DNA of 64,000 nucleotides, from NCBI GenBank assembly GCA_019322895.1, contig JAHWHZ010000002.1:186001-250000 (forward strand), given 5' to 3'. Position 1 is the stretch's first letter. Each line of letters opens with the position of its first letter. Shown one piece after another: positions 25,902 to 33,134 of this stretch. The position numbers and the translations under genes were made by a program. This DNA is from Candidatus Woesearchaeota archaeon (GTDB lineage: Archaea; Nanobdellota; Nanobdellia; Woesearchaeales; ARS49). Below the pieces are notes generated by a model that worked only from the letters and a program-made list of their open reading frames with translations, made no database searches and was not told the origin of the DNA.

Positions 25902-26803
25902 TTTATGATACAATAATCATCGGCGGAGGACCAGCAGGCCTTAGCGCAGCAATCTATGCTGCACGGCAGAAGATAAATTTCATAGTTCTTACAGAAAACA
26001 TCGGCGGGCAGACAATCTGGAGCACAGAAGTGGAGAACTACCTGGGCTTTCATCTGATGACAGGAGAGCAATTAGTTGAAAAATTTGAAGAGCACCTGAA
26101 AGACTACAAGATAGAAGTGCATGAGCAGGAGCCTGTAACAGCAGTAAAAAAGAAAAACAAGGTATTTGAGGTCAAGACAGGCAAAGGGACATACCAATCA
26201 AAAACAGTCATAATCGCCTCTGGAAAACAGCCAAGGCATCTTAAGGTTCCTGGAGAAAAAGAATTAACAGGAAAAGGAGTCACATACTGCGCAACATGCG
26301 ATGCTCCTTTGTATAAAGGCAAGAATGTAGCCATAATAGGGGGCGGCAATTCTGCAATAGAGGCAGCAATGATACTTGAAAAATATGCCAAGAAGATGTA
26401 TATGCTTGTCAAAGAAGATAAAGTAAAAGGAGAGCCTGTGCTTCTGGACAAGCTAAACAAGATGAAAAACATGGAGATAATCCCAAAAGCAAGCACAACA
26501 GCAATAACAGGAGATAAGTTTGTAAAAGGGCTTGAATACGAGCAAGACGGCAAGAAAAAAAGCCTGAAAACAGACGGCGTATTTGTAGAGATAGGCCTGA
26601 TTCCTAACACGCAGTTCATTGACATAGTAAAGAAGAATGAATGGGGAGAGATAATCACAGACAAAGAAATGGCCACGTCTGTTCCTGGAATCTATGCAGC
26701 AGGAGACGTGAATGACGGCATAGAGAAGCAGATAATAGTTGCTGCTGGTGAGGGCTGTGTTGCTTTATTGGAAGCAGTGAGATACCTGCAGAAGATGAAA
26801 TAA
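25898..26803 (+). CDS. trxB: thioredoxin reductase
   Basis: The 301-residue flavoprotein has the FAD motif IIGGGPAGLSAAIYAAR, the redox-active CATCDAP (about residues 133-139), the NADPH-binding Rossmann motif AIIGGGNSAIEAAMIL and the C-terminal FAD segment GIYAAGDVNDG. It reduces thioredoxin or glutaredoxin with NAD(P)H. In the NADPH domain the Gly-rich loop is followed by LVKEDKVKGEP rather than the HRR.. motif usual for NADPH, so NADH or another donor is possible. It overlaps the lipoprotein gene by 4 bases. Confidence 0.93.
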   Translation: MIYDTIIIGGGPAGLSAAIYAARQKINFIVLTENIGGQTIWSTEVENYLGFHLMTGEQLVEKFEEHLKDYKIEVHEQEPVTAVKKKNKVFEVKTGKGTYQSKTVIIASGKQPRHLKVPGEKELTGKGVTYCATCDAPLYKGKNVAIIGGGNSAIEAAMILEKYAKKMYMLVKEDKVKGEPVLLDKLNKMKNMEIIPKASTTAITGDKFVKGLEYEQDGKKKSLKTDGVFVEIGLIPNTQFIDIVKKNEWGEIITDKEMATSVPGIYAAGDVNDGIEKQIIVAAGEGCVALLEAVRYLQKMK

Positions 26804-26805
26804 AA

Positions 26806-27243
26806 TTATTTTTTTCTATACCCTTTTATTTTCAAGTACTCTTTCTCTAAAAAAGGGCCGTAACATTTAATCTTCTTTTTTGCTGTCTTAAGTATTGTCC
26901 GGGGATTAATATTCAATTTTTTCCAGGCATGCCTGCCGTCCCAGCCGTAAACGACTCCTGCAGCCTCTCCCCAAACAATTGCAGAAGCGCACATAGGACA
27001 AGGTATCTGCGTAGAATAAATCCAGCAACCTCTTAAACTATAGCTTTTTTGAGCCCTGCAGAATTTCCTAATCGCATTCATCTCTCCATGAGCAGTCGGG
27101 TCTTGATTTACCACCACTGTAGAGATTGCTTTTGCCATTATCTTATTGCCTTTTACAATAAAACAACCTGTCCTCATATTTCCAGGCTTCTTGCGAGTGT
27201 ATTCAATCAGTTCACGCATTATTTTCTCATTTGGATGTTTCAT
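26806..27243 (-). CDS. cytidine/deoxycytidylate-type (nucleobase) deaminase
   Basis: The 145-residue zinc deaminase has the HAE-type motif as HGEMNAIRKF (His and catalytic Glu, about residues 52-61) and the zinc ligands PCPMCASAI (about 81-89). Length and the IPCPMCASAIVWG segment resemble guanine deaminase or tRNA-adenosine deaminase-like proteins. Substrate cannot be fixed. A TATA-like ATATTTAAATATT lies about 30 bases upstream on the minus strand, with no obvious ribosome site. Confidence 0.85.
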   Translation of the reverse strand: MKHPNEKIMRELIEYTRKKPGNMRTGCFIVKGNKIMAKAISTVVVNQDPTAHGEMNAIRKFCRAQKSYSLRGCWIYSTQIPCPMCASAIVWGEAAGVVYGWDGRHAWKKLNINPRTILKTAKKKIKCYGPFLEKEYLKIKGYRKK

Positions 27244-27375
27244 TTTAGCTTAAGGCTGGTTTGAAATATTTAAATATGTCGAAATAACAACCAACTCTGA
27301 TAAATTTTAGAAAAGTATATAAATAAGTTCTTTTTAAAAGAAGTTACCAAGACCAAAGGGGGATACTTTTTAATT

Positions 27376-27594
27376 ATGGCAGTAAAGAGATCTACAATTA
27401 TTCCGAAGGCTCCGCTTGCCAGGATAATGATGCAGTCAGGAGCAAAGAGGATCAGTTCTGACGCATTAGACGTTCTTGTAGAAGTTCTTGAAGACAAAGC
27501 AATGGAGATAGCTGCACAAGCAGTAAAGATCTCAAAACACGCCGGCAGAAAGACAGTGAATGCCGGGGATATACGGCTGGCAGTGAGGAAATAG
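27376..27594 (+). CDS. archaeal histone
   Basis: The 72-residue protein is a single histone fold: IIPKAPLARIMMQSGAKRIS (helix 1 and L1), a long central helix SDALDVLVEVLEDKAMEIAAQAVKISKHAGRKTV, and NAGDIRLAVRK (helix 3). Arg 16, the GAKRIS loop and the RKTV pair match the DNA-contact residues of archaeal histones. It has no tails. TATATAAATAA at 27316-27326 and a GGGGGAT ribosome site at 27359-27365 precede it, so this message has a short leader, unlike many neighbours. Confidence 0.95.
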   Translation: MAVKRSTIIPKAPLARIMMQSGAKRISSDALDVLVEVLEDKAMEIAAQAVKISKHAGRKTVNAGDIRLAVRK

Positions 27595-27632
27595 ATATTT
27601 ATTTAAATCAAATTCTAGTTATTGACTTTTAA

Positions 27633-27750
27633 GGGCCGGTAGTTAAACCTGGACATGTATAACTAAATCTAGCATGGGGAAATATAACGCCGCATTGGCT
27701 TAAGCATTCCAAAAATGCGGAGGCTCCGAGTTCAAATCTCGGCCGGTCCA
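27633..27750 (+). tRNA. tRNA-Ala(GGC) with D-loop and anticodon-loop introns
   Basis: The acceptor stem GGGCCGG pairs with CCGGTCC and contains the G3:U70 pair that marks alanine tRNA, with A73. The T-arm is CCGAG-TTCAAAT-CTCGG. The anticodon stem CCGCA/TGCGG (27690-27694, 27716-27720) encloses 21 bases; a canonical 37/38 intron of 14 bases (27701-27714) has a perfect central helix TTGG/CCAA and leaves loop UUGGCUA. The D-loop has about 28 extra bases (near 27654-27681): the inner stem ATGT/GCAT is good but the central helix has one mismatch, so its exact ends are less sure. CCA is not encoded. Confidence 0.85.
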
Positions 27751-27808
27751 TATCTTAATCAGCGATACCTTTTTAAAGGAGAAGCAATACTGCAGTAATA
27801 GGGGGAAA

Positions 27809-28447
27809 ATGGTAAAAGCTATATTATTTGATTTTTGGGGGACACTTGCAGAAAACGGGACTTATTCTCCTTTAAGGCAGACGTACAATATACTGCGTGT
27901 AAGGATGAAATTCTCTGAATTTGTCATCAAGACAGAGCATGTGCTCATGAGAAAACCGTATGAAGACCAGGCAACTGCCTTCACAGAAGTCTGCAAGGCA
28001 CTGAATGTTGACCCAAAGCCGTTCATAATAGACAAATTAATAGGTGTCTGGAACAAGAACAAATTACTGGCCAAATTATACCCTGAAACAATAAATATCC
28101 TTGAAGCATTGAAGAAAGAAGGTTATAAATTAGCGATTGTATCCAACTGCCCGAATAATTCTGTAGAGCCAGTCATAGAGAAATTTGATTTAGGCAAGTA
28201 TTTTGACGCAGTTGCCTTGAGCTGGAAAACAGGGCACTTGAAGACAGACAAGGAATTATTTGACGGCGTTCTAAAGAAACTTAAAGTCAAGAAAGCAGAC
28301 GCCTTAATGGTCGGAGATAGCATGCCGACAGACATGGAAGGCGCAAAAAATGCAGGAATAAAATCAGTATTAGTCGACAGGAGAGACTCAAGAGACTATC
28401 CTGACAAAATTCATGATTTAACAGAACTTAAGACTGTTCTAAAATGA
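27809..28447 (+). CDS. HAD-superfamily hydrolase
   Basis: The 212-residue protein has HAD motif I ILFDFWGTLAENG, motif II IVSNCP, the conserved Lys in KTGHLKTDKELFDG and motif III VGDSMPTDMEGAKNAG. The second Asp of the phosphatase motif DxD is Trp here (DFWGT), as in haloacid dehalogenase-like members (DxYGT), so it may not be a standard phosphatase. It overlaps the alpha/beta hydrolase gene by 4 bases. Confidence 0.88.
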   Translation: MVKAILFDFWGTLAENGTYSPLRQTYNILRVRMKFSEFVIKTEHVLMRKPYEDQATAFTEVCKALNVDPKPFIIDKLIGVWNKNKLLAKLYPETINILEALKKEGYKLAIVSNCPNNSVEPVIEKFDLGKYFDAVALSWKTGHLKTDKELFDGVLKKLKVKKADALMVGDSMPTDMEGAKNAGIKSVLVDRRDSRDYPDKIHDLTELKTVLK

Positions 28448-29202
28448 AAAAAGAGATAAGCTTCAAGAACAATAAAGGACAAACACTAATGGGAGACCTT
28501 TATATTCCTGAGAACAAATACAAGCTTAAATTTCCGACAGTCATTGTTTGCCATGGAATAGGAGGAAACAAAGACGAGTACAACAAAGTTGATCTTGCTG
28601 AAACATTATACAATGAAGGGTTTATTGCATTAAAATTTGATTTTGCAGGCAGAGGCAAGAGTGAAGGCAAGTTTGAGGACATAACATTGTCCCAGCAAGC
28701 AACTGAAATTAGTTCTGCAATAGACGCAGCATACTCTCTGCCGCAGGTCGACAAGAAAGAAATAGGGCTTGTTGGCCACAGCTTTGGGGGATCTGCAGCA
28801 ATCATGGCAGCAACAAAAGACCGCAGAATAAAATCACTTGTCACTATATCTGCTGCATATGACAAAACAAAAGCAATAAAGATATTAGTTGGCACACAAG
28901 GATTCAAAAATTGGAAAAAAAATGGTGTTGCAGGGATGCGGCTAAATGATCGCAAGGAAAACATAAAGTATACATTTTGGGAAGACGTAATGAAGCACAA
29001 CATGCTTTCTTATATCAAGAGAATAAAGATTCCTTTTTTGGTTGTACACGGAGAAAAAGACAAATTGATAGGCGTTAACCAGGCCAAAGCTATTGCAAAA
29101 GCAGCAAACGCACAATTAAGAATTGCATCTGACGAAGGACACGCATTTAACAAAAAATCAATAAAATTCATAATCGACTGGTTCAAAAAAACACTGAGGT
29201 GA
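28444..29202 (+). CDS. alpha/beta hydrolase
   Basis: The 252-residue protein has the oxyanion segment VCHGIGGNKDEY, the nucleophile elbow GHSFGGSAA (Ser about residue 117), the Asp region VVHGEKDKLIG and the catalytic His in SDEGHAFN. It most resembles serine aminopeptidase/dienelactone hydrolase-like esterases. It is cytosolic. Coupled to the HAD gene upstream and 5 bases before the HIT gene. Confidence 0.88.
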   Translation: MKKEISFKNNKGQTLMGDLYIPENKYKLKFPTVIVCHGIGGNKDEYNKVDLAETLYNEGFIALKFDFAGRGKSEGKFEDITLSQQATEISSAIDAAYSLPQVDKKEIGLVGHSFGGSAAIMAATKDRRIKSLVTISAAYDKTKAIKILVGTQGFKNWKKNGVAGMRLNDRKENIKYTFWEDVMKHNMLSYIKRIKIPFLVVHGEKDKLIGVNQAKAIAKAANAQLRIASDEGHAFNKKSIKFIIDWFKKTLR

Positions 29203-29207
29203 GTTAA

Positions 29208-29618
29208 ATGGAAGACTGCATATTCTGCAAGATTGTAAAAGGAGACGTTCCTTGCCAGAAAGTATATGAAAATGACAAGATACTTGCATTCCTGGACATA
29301 AATCCAGTGCACAAAGGGCACACATTAGTTATTCCAAAAGAGCACCACGAAGGAATACTTGATATGCCTGATGATACACTTGGAGAGCTTGCAAAAGTCG
29401 CAAAAAAAGTGTCAAAAGCAGTGAAAAAAGCGACAGGCGTTGCCGGCTTTAACATCGTGCAGAACAATGGCGCTGATGCAGGCCAGGACGTATTCCACTT
29501 CCATCTTCACATAATACCCAGACTAAAAGGAGACGGCTTAGGACGATGGCCGCATCAGAAACTCCCAGAAGAAGAGATGAAAAAGATACATAAGGACATA
29601 AAAGATTCTCTGGAATGA
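29208..29618 (+). CDS. HIT-family nucleotide hydrolase
   Basis: The 136-residue protein opens MEDCIFCKIVKGDVPCQKVYEND and has the histidine triad HFHLHIIPR near residue 97, typical of Hint-type nucleoside phosphoramidases. GGTGAG overlaps the end of the preceding gene and serves as ribosome site. It is last in the HAD-hydrolase-HIT operon. Confidence 0.93.
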   Translation: MEDCIFCKIVKGDVPCQKVYENDKILAFLDINPVHKGHTLVIPKEHHEGILDMPDDTLGELAKVAKKVSKAVKKATGVAGFNIVQNNGADAGQDVFHFHLHIIPRLKGDGLGRWPHQKLPEEEMKKIHKDIKDSLE

Positions 29619-29656
29619 TAACTTTTAAAAAGGCCTTCTAATTTTAAGAGGTGTAT

Positions 29657-29821
29657 GGCGGCGTAGCTTAGCCTGGTATAGTACTGCGCTCATGAATGCT
29701 TTTCTTGAGCGATGAGGCATCTTGCCTATGATTAAGAAAGCAGTGCAACGCAGGGGTCCCGAGTTCAAATGGACTTGAAGGGTTCAACTTCCTTCGGTCG
29801 CTGAAAGTCTCGGCGCCGCCA
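29657..29821 (+). tRNA. tRNA(CAU) (Met or Ile2) with anticodon and T-loop introns
   Basis: Acceptor GGCGGCG pairs with CGCCGCC, A73. The anticodon stem CTGCG (29684-29688) pairs with CGCAG (29749-29753), and loop bases CTCAT give anticodon CAU. About 53 extra bases lie in the anticodon loop (near 29695-29747), with a 9-bp hairpin TGCTTT.TCTT/AAGA.AAGCA, but the canonical central helix is poor, so the ends are approximate. The T-loop is interrupted between 59 and 60 by 38 bases (29770-29807): central helix TTCA/TGAA, bulges AA|T and AG|T, long inner stem. Elongator Met and agmatidine Ile2 cannot be told apart here. Confidence 0.85.
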
Positions 29822-29832
29822 CTATTTTTCAT

Positions 29833-29952
29833 GCCGGCGTGGCACAACCTGGTACCCACGCGAGCGCTTAGCGAGCGTGTGGGCAGGAAACTGCGCAGGA
29901 CTGGAAATCCTGTTTCCGCAAGGATATCCCGGTTCAAATCCGGGCGCCGGCG
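29833..29952 (+). tRNA. tRNA-Ser(GGA) with a D-loop intron
   Basis: Acceptor GCCGGCG pairs with CGCCGGC, discriminator G73, long variable arm (TTTCCGCAAGGA) and anticodon GGA in CAGGA-CTGGAAA-TCCTG identify serine. The D-loop has a 36-base intron (29854-29889) between positions 20 and 21 with a model bulge-helix-bulge: central helix CCTG/CAGG, bulges GT|A and AA|A, and a 7-bp inner stem CCCACGC/GTGTGGG. Removal leaves D-loop AACCUGGUA with G18 G19 and A21 in place. No T-loop intron. Confidence 0.9.
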
Positions 29953-29999
29953 TCCTCTTTTCAAGAAACTTTTTAAATCAATAAAATTTAATTCTAGTT

Positions 30000-30794
30000 A
30001 TGGGAATTTTACAAGTAAAAAAGCCTGAACACAAGAAACTGGTCGGCAGGGTAAAGAATTTTCTGCGTGGCAATACAGATAAATTTCCAGATCTTGGCAG
30101 GCTAAAGTTCAAGAAACAAGCATACATGTATGCTTTGGTCCTGGATACGATTGTAGAAAGAATAGACACAGTCATAGAGAAAGCAAAAGAAAGATTTGCA
30201 GAAGAAGGCAGCCCAATTACCTGCTCTGCAGGGTGCTCTGCATGCTGTTCGCAGCCCATTTCTATAATGTTTCCAGAAGTATTCCTGATGGGAGAGTATC
30301 TTGAACAGCATCCAGATATTAAAAAAAGATTTCTAGACAAATATCCTGCCTGGAGAGCAAAGATAGACCCTTATGAATATGACCAGACAATGCAGGAAAC
30401 TACTTATGGATTAAGAGAAGCAGGAGAAGGAGTAAGTTCTGCAGTCAGTTCATTTTATTCTGAAAAAGCTGTGCCATGCCCTTTCCTTGAAAAGGATTTA
30501 TGCGATATCTATCCTGCAAGACCGATTGTCTGCAGACAGAACCTTGTCTTGACACCGCCAGAGAACTGCAGTTCAAAAGAAAAAGTTGCATTGGCAAAAT
30601 CAGGAGACCTGGATCAATTGATCTTTACAAGAGCCACACCTCTGATGCTGCACATCCTCTCGCATCTTGGATTGAAGGGCGGTTTTGCCATGTGCAACGG
30701 ACCTTTGACTGCAAAAGAATATGTCACCGGCAAGGCAGATTATGTAAACTTGTTCCTTGCCGATGCAAAAAAGCAAATGGGGGGCAACCTTTAA
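30000..30794 (+). CDS. YkgJ-family cysteine cluster protein
   Basis: The 264-residue protein has the CxxCxxCC cluster CSAGCSACCSQP (about residues 75-86) and the second half CPFLEKDLCDIYPARPIVCRQN (split about 159-180), the signature of the YkgJ zinc/iron-chelating family. Function is unknown; members are proposed to bind Fe-S or Zn. A smaller member of the same family lies at 49856-50098. The start follows TTCTAGTT with a TATA-like TTTTTAAAT about 28 bases before the ATG. Confidence 0.85.
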   Translation: MGILQVKKPEHKKLVGRVKNFLRGNTDKFPDLGRLKFKKQAYMYALVLDTIVERIDTVIEKAKERFAEEGSPITCSAGCSACCSQPISIMFPEVFLMGEYLEQHPDIKKRFLDKYPAWRAKIDPYEYDQTMQETTYGLREAGEGVSSAVSSFYSEKAVPCPFLEKDLCDIYPARPIVCRQNLVLTPPENCSSKEKVALAKSGDLDQLIFTRATPLMLHILSHLGLKGGFAMCNGPLTAKEYVTGKADYVNLFLADAKKQMGGNL

Positions 30795-30819
30795 ATAACT
30801 TCAAACTCAACTTGTTCTC

Positions 30820-31503
30820 ATGAAACTAGGAGCATTATTTTCCGGAGGAAAAGACAGCACTTATGCTTTGTATAAAGCGATGAAAGAGCACGAAATAGTT
30901 TGCCTGATAGCCTTAAAATCATTGAATCCTGAATCTTACATGTTTCATGTTCCTGCTTTTGAATTCATAGAAAAACAAGCAGAAGCATTAGGAATACCTT
31001 TGATTGTGGTTGAGACAAAAGGAGAGAAAGAAAAAGAGCTTGAAGACCTTAAGAAAGCAATACAAGAAGCAAAAGATAAATACGAGATTGAAGGAATTGT
31101 TACAGGCGCAGTTGCTTCTACATATCAGGCATCAAGAATACAAAAGATATGCGATGAACTTGGCCTGAAAGTATTCAATCCATTATGGAAAATCAACCAG
31201 ATGCAGCTGATGAAAGACTTAATCAAAGATAAATTTGAAGTAATAATAACAGGAATAGCAGCATATCCGCTGGACGAATCCTGGCTTGGAAGAAAATTAA
31301 ATGAAAACATGCTGAAAGACCTGGAAAAGCTGGAAAAAGAATACAAGATAAACGTAGCAGGAGAAGGCGGAGAGTTTGAAACATTGGTAGTTGATTCTCC
31401 AATCCATAAAAAGAGAATAGAACTGATTGAGACAAAAAAAGAGTATGAAAACCATAACGGAACACTTAAAATAATCAAGATAGTGCTGAATAGAAAAGCA
31501 TAA
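30820..31503 (+). CDS. dph6: diphthine-ammonia ligase (Dph6)
   Basis: The 227-residue protein is an ATP pyrophosphatase with the PP-loop LFSGGKDSTYAL at the N-terminus, GAVASTYQASRI, and the C-terminal motif GEGGEFETLVVDSPIHKK, which define the Dph6/MJ0570 family. The enzyme amidates diphthine on elongation factor 2 in the last step of diphthamide synthesis. It follows the YkgJ gene after 25 bases. Confidence 0.93.
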   Translation: MKLGALFSGGKDSTYALYKAMKEHEIVCLIALKSLNPESYMFHVPAFEFIEKQAEALGIPLIVVETKGEKEKELEDLKKAIQEAKDKYEIEGIVTGAVASTYQASRIQKICDELGLKVFNPLWKINQMQLMKDLIKDKFEVIITGIAAYPLDESWLGRKLNENMLKDLEKLEKEYKINVAGEGGEFETLVVDSPIHKKRIELIETKKEYENHNGTLKIIKIVLNRKA

Positions 31504-31528
31504 ATACCTCCTTCTTATATGCAGTTTC

Positions 31529-32377
31529 ATGGCAAGAAAGAAAAAAGGAATACCACATTACGCAGGAAGCACAGTGATTCTTGCAAGCAAAATCACGATT
31601 TATTTCTTGAAAGGGTTTTATGCAATGCTGAGCGGGATAGGCTCTGCAGTGATGTTCACCACAAAAAAAGTGCAGGAAAAGAAAGAAAAGCCAGCAATAA
31701 AAAAGACAAAAATCAAGAGGCCCAAGACAAAAGCGAGATTTGCAGGCCTGAAAGAAATAAAAGCAATGAAAGGAAAAGCAAAGACCTTTGAAAACTTCAT
31801 ACTAAACTCAGAAAGTTCGATAGGCATAATATTAGGGGCAAGAGGGACAGGAAAAAGCGCAATAGGGCTGAAATTATTGGAAAACCTGCATGCAAAAACA
31901 AAAAAACCAGTCTATGCAATCGGTTTTAATGCAAAAGACATGCCATCCTGGATAAATATAGTTGACAAGACAGAAGAGATAGAGAATGATTCAATAGTTT
32001 TGATAGATGAAAGCGGAATAAGCTTCAGCTCAAGAAAATCCATGTCAAATGCGAACCAGGTATTGTCATCCTTATTGATGATTGCAAGGCACAAGAACCT
32101 CAGCATCTTGTTCATAACACAGAACAGCTCAAATCTGGAAGTCAACGTATTGCGGCAGGCAGATTTCCTGGTGATGAAACCGTCCTCCTTGATGCAGAAA
32201 GACTTTGAAAGAAAGAAAATAAAGGAAATCTATGAAGCAGTGGACAATGATTTTGAAGAATTCAAGGGAATGAAAGGAATAACATATATACACTCAGACA
32301 AATACAAGGGATTCATAACAAATGAGCTGCCTTCTTTCTGGAGCACAAAAGTGAGCAAGGCATTTAAAGAGAAATAA
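31529..32377 (+). CDS. P-loop ATPase, HerA/FtsK- or Zot-like, membrane-associated
   Basis: The 282-residue protein has a hydrophobic segment near residues 14-45, a basic linker (KKTKIKRPKTKARF), Walker A GARGTGKSAIGLK (about 103-115), Walker B SIVLIDESGISF and a sensor-like LSILFITQNSSNLE. The arrangement resembles virion-packaging or Zot-type ATPases and HerA-like pumps. Acidic ESG replaces the usual DE-H. The substrate (DNA or protein) cannot be fixed. Cytosolic ATPase domain with membrane anchor is inferred. Confidence 0.75.
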   Translation: MARKKKGIPHYAGSTVILASKITIYFLKGFYAMLSGIGSAVMFTTKKVQEKKEKPAIKKTKIKRPKTKARFAGLKEIKAMKGKAKTFENFILNSESSIGIILGARGTGKSAIGLKLLENLHAKTKKPVYAIGFNAKDMPSWINIVDKTEEIENDSIVLIDESGISFSSRKSMSNANQVLSSLLMIARHKNLSILFITQNSSNLEVNVLRQADFLVMKPSSLMQKDFERKKIKEIYEAVDNDFEEFKGMKGITYIHSDKYKGFITNELPSFWSTKVSKAFKEK

Positions 32378-32384
32378 AAAAAAA

Positions 32385-32696
32385 TCATCTATATGATCTT
32401 TTCATTGCCTCAAGCCTTTGCTCATACAGCGCTCTTTCTTCTTCTGATAGCTGCTCTATTGATTCCTGCTTTACTTGAACAGGCAGGACTGCTGCTTTTC
32501 CTGCTGAAGGCACGAATGTCGGCTCGTATATACCCTGCGGCAGGCCTTGTGGAGGCGCGCTTGTCTGCGCAACCTTGTATTGGTATACTCTTGTTGCCTG
32601 CCCTTGCGCACTGCCCTTGAACAGCAATACAAGACCAAGAATTGCAACAATGACTACTACAGCCATAATCAATAAGCTCCAATGTCTTTCATTCAT
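32385..32696 (-). CDS. small membrane-anchored protein
   Basis: The 103-residue protein has one N-terminal membrane helix (LLIMAVVVIVAILGLVLLFKG) followed by a Gln/Pro-rich outer part and a charged C-terminal helix (EQLSEEERALYEQRLEAM). The helix and the residues after it resemble those of the four tandem proteins at 36588-37847, but the Cys motif is missing. ATG 32696 is used, preceded by GAGGTTGATATCA; the in-frame ATG at 32705 overlaps that site. Confidence 0.65.
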   Translation of the reverse strand: MNERHWSLLIMAVVVIVAILGLVLLFKGSAQGQATRVYQYKVAQTSAPPQGLPQGIYEPTFVPSAGKAAVLPVQVKQESIEQLSEEERALYEQRLEAMKRSYR

Positions 32697-32787
32697 TGAT
32701 ATCAACCTCTTTTGCCCAGATAAAACAAAACTGATATATAAATTTATTCAAAACTTTTTTAAAACAACTGCTGTTTCACACTTTTAT

Positions 32788-32893
32788 GCCCCTGTGGTGT
32801 AGTCCGGCCAATCATATCGCCCTCTCGACCCACCTGACTTTTGAGGGTGTTGGGAGCAAGGCGATGACCCGAGTTCAAATCTCGGCGGGGGCA
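32788..32893 (+). tRNA. tRNA-Glu(CUC) with anticodon-loop intron
   Basis: Acceptor GCCCCTG/CGGGGGC, A73, T-arm CCGAG-TTCAAAT-CTCGG. Anticodon stem TCGCC/GGCGA encloses CTCTCG, a 31-base intron (32828-32858) and A38. The central helix of the splice motif is CTCT (32-35) with GGAG (C-G, U-A, C-G, U-G), and the bulges are CG|A and CA|A, the canonical 37/38 position. No T-loop or D-loop insertion. Confidence 0.9.
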
Positions 32894-32914
32894 TTATCAT
32901 AAAGAGGCGATACA

Positions 32915-33067
32915 TTGATCAGCACTGAAGAGATGAAGAAAAACAAGAAACTGACAGAATATGAAGACATGCGCGAGATCGTGATTGCGAATTCTATCAA
33001 AAAGATGAAGCAGAACAAAAAAGCAAAAGATAATGAACAGGACAAGATACTTGCAGAATTCTCATAA
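32915..33067 (+). CDS. possible 50-residue protein with TTG start
   Basis: An open frame begins at TTG 32915 after GAGGCGATACA, a near match to the GGTGAT ribosome sites used nearby, and runs to TAA 33065-33067. The product is highly charged and helical (TEEMKKNKKLTEYEDMREIV, then Lys/Asp/Glu-rich). The ribosome site and codon pattern support it, but TTG start and small size leave doubt. Confidence 0.45.
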   Translation: MISTEEMKKNKKLTEYEDMREIVIANSIKKMKQNKKAKDNEQDKILAEFS

Positions 33068-33134
33068 GTACTTACTGGAGAGTGATTAAAAAACATTAGC
33101 TTTAAATACCAAGACTGTCATTATTTTCTATAAG

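Noticed and set aside
27653..27688. A 25-base intron defined by the TATAAC duplication in tRNA-Ala(GGC)
   Set aside because: None of the possible cut positions within the duplicated hexamer gives a pairing central helix; the 28-base version fits better.
29695..29747. Possible box C/D guide RNA in the anticodon intron of tRNA(CAU)
   Set aside because: GCGATGA resembles a C box but there is no CTGA D box at the expected spacing, so there is no real support.
30835..30850. Another TTCCGGA promoter module
   Set aside because: TTTCCGGAGGAAAAG lies within the Dph6 coding sequence (PP-loop) and has no TATA element after it.
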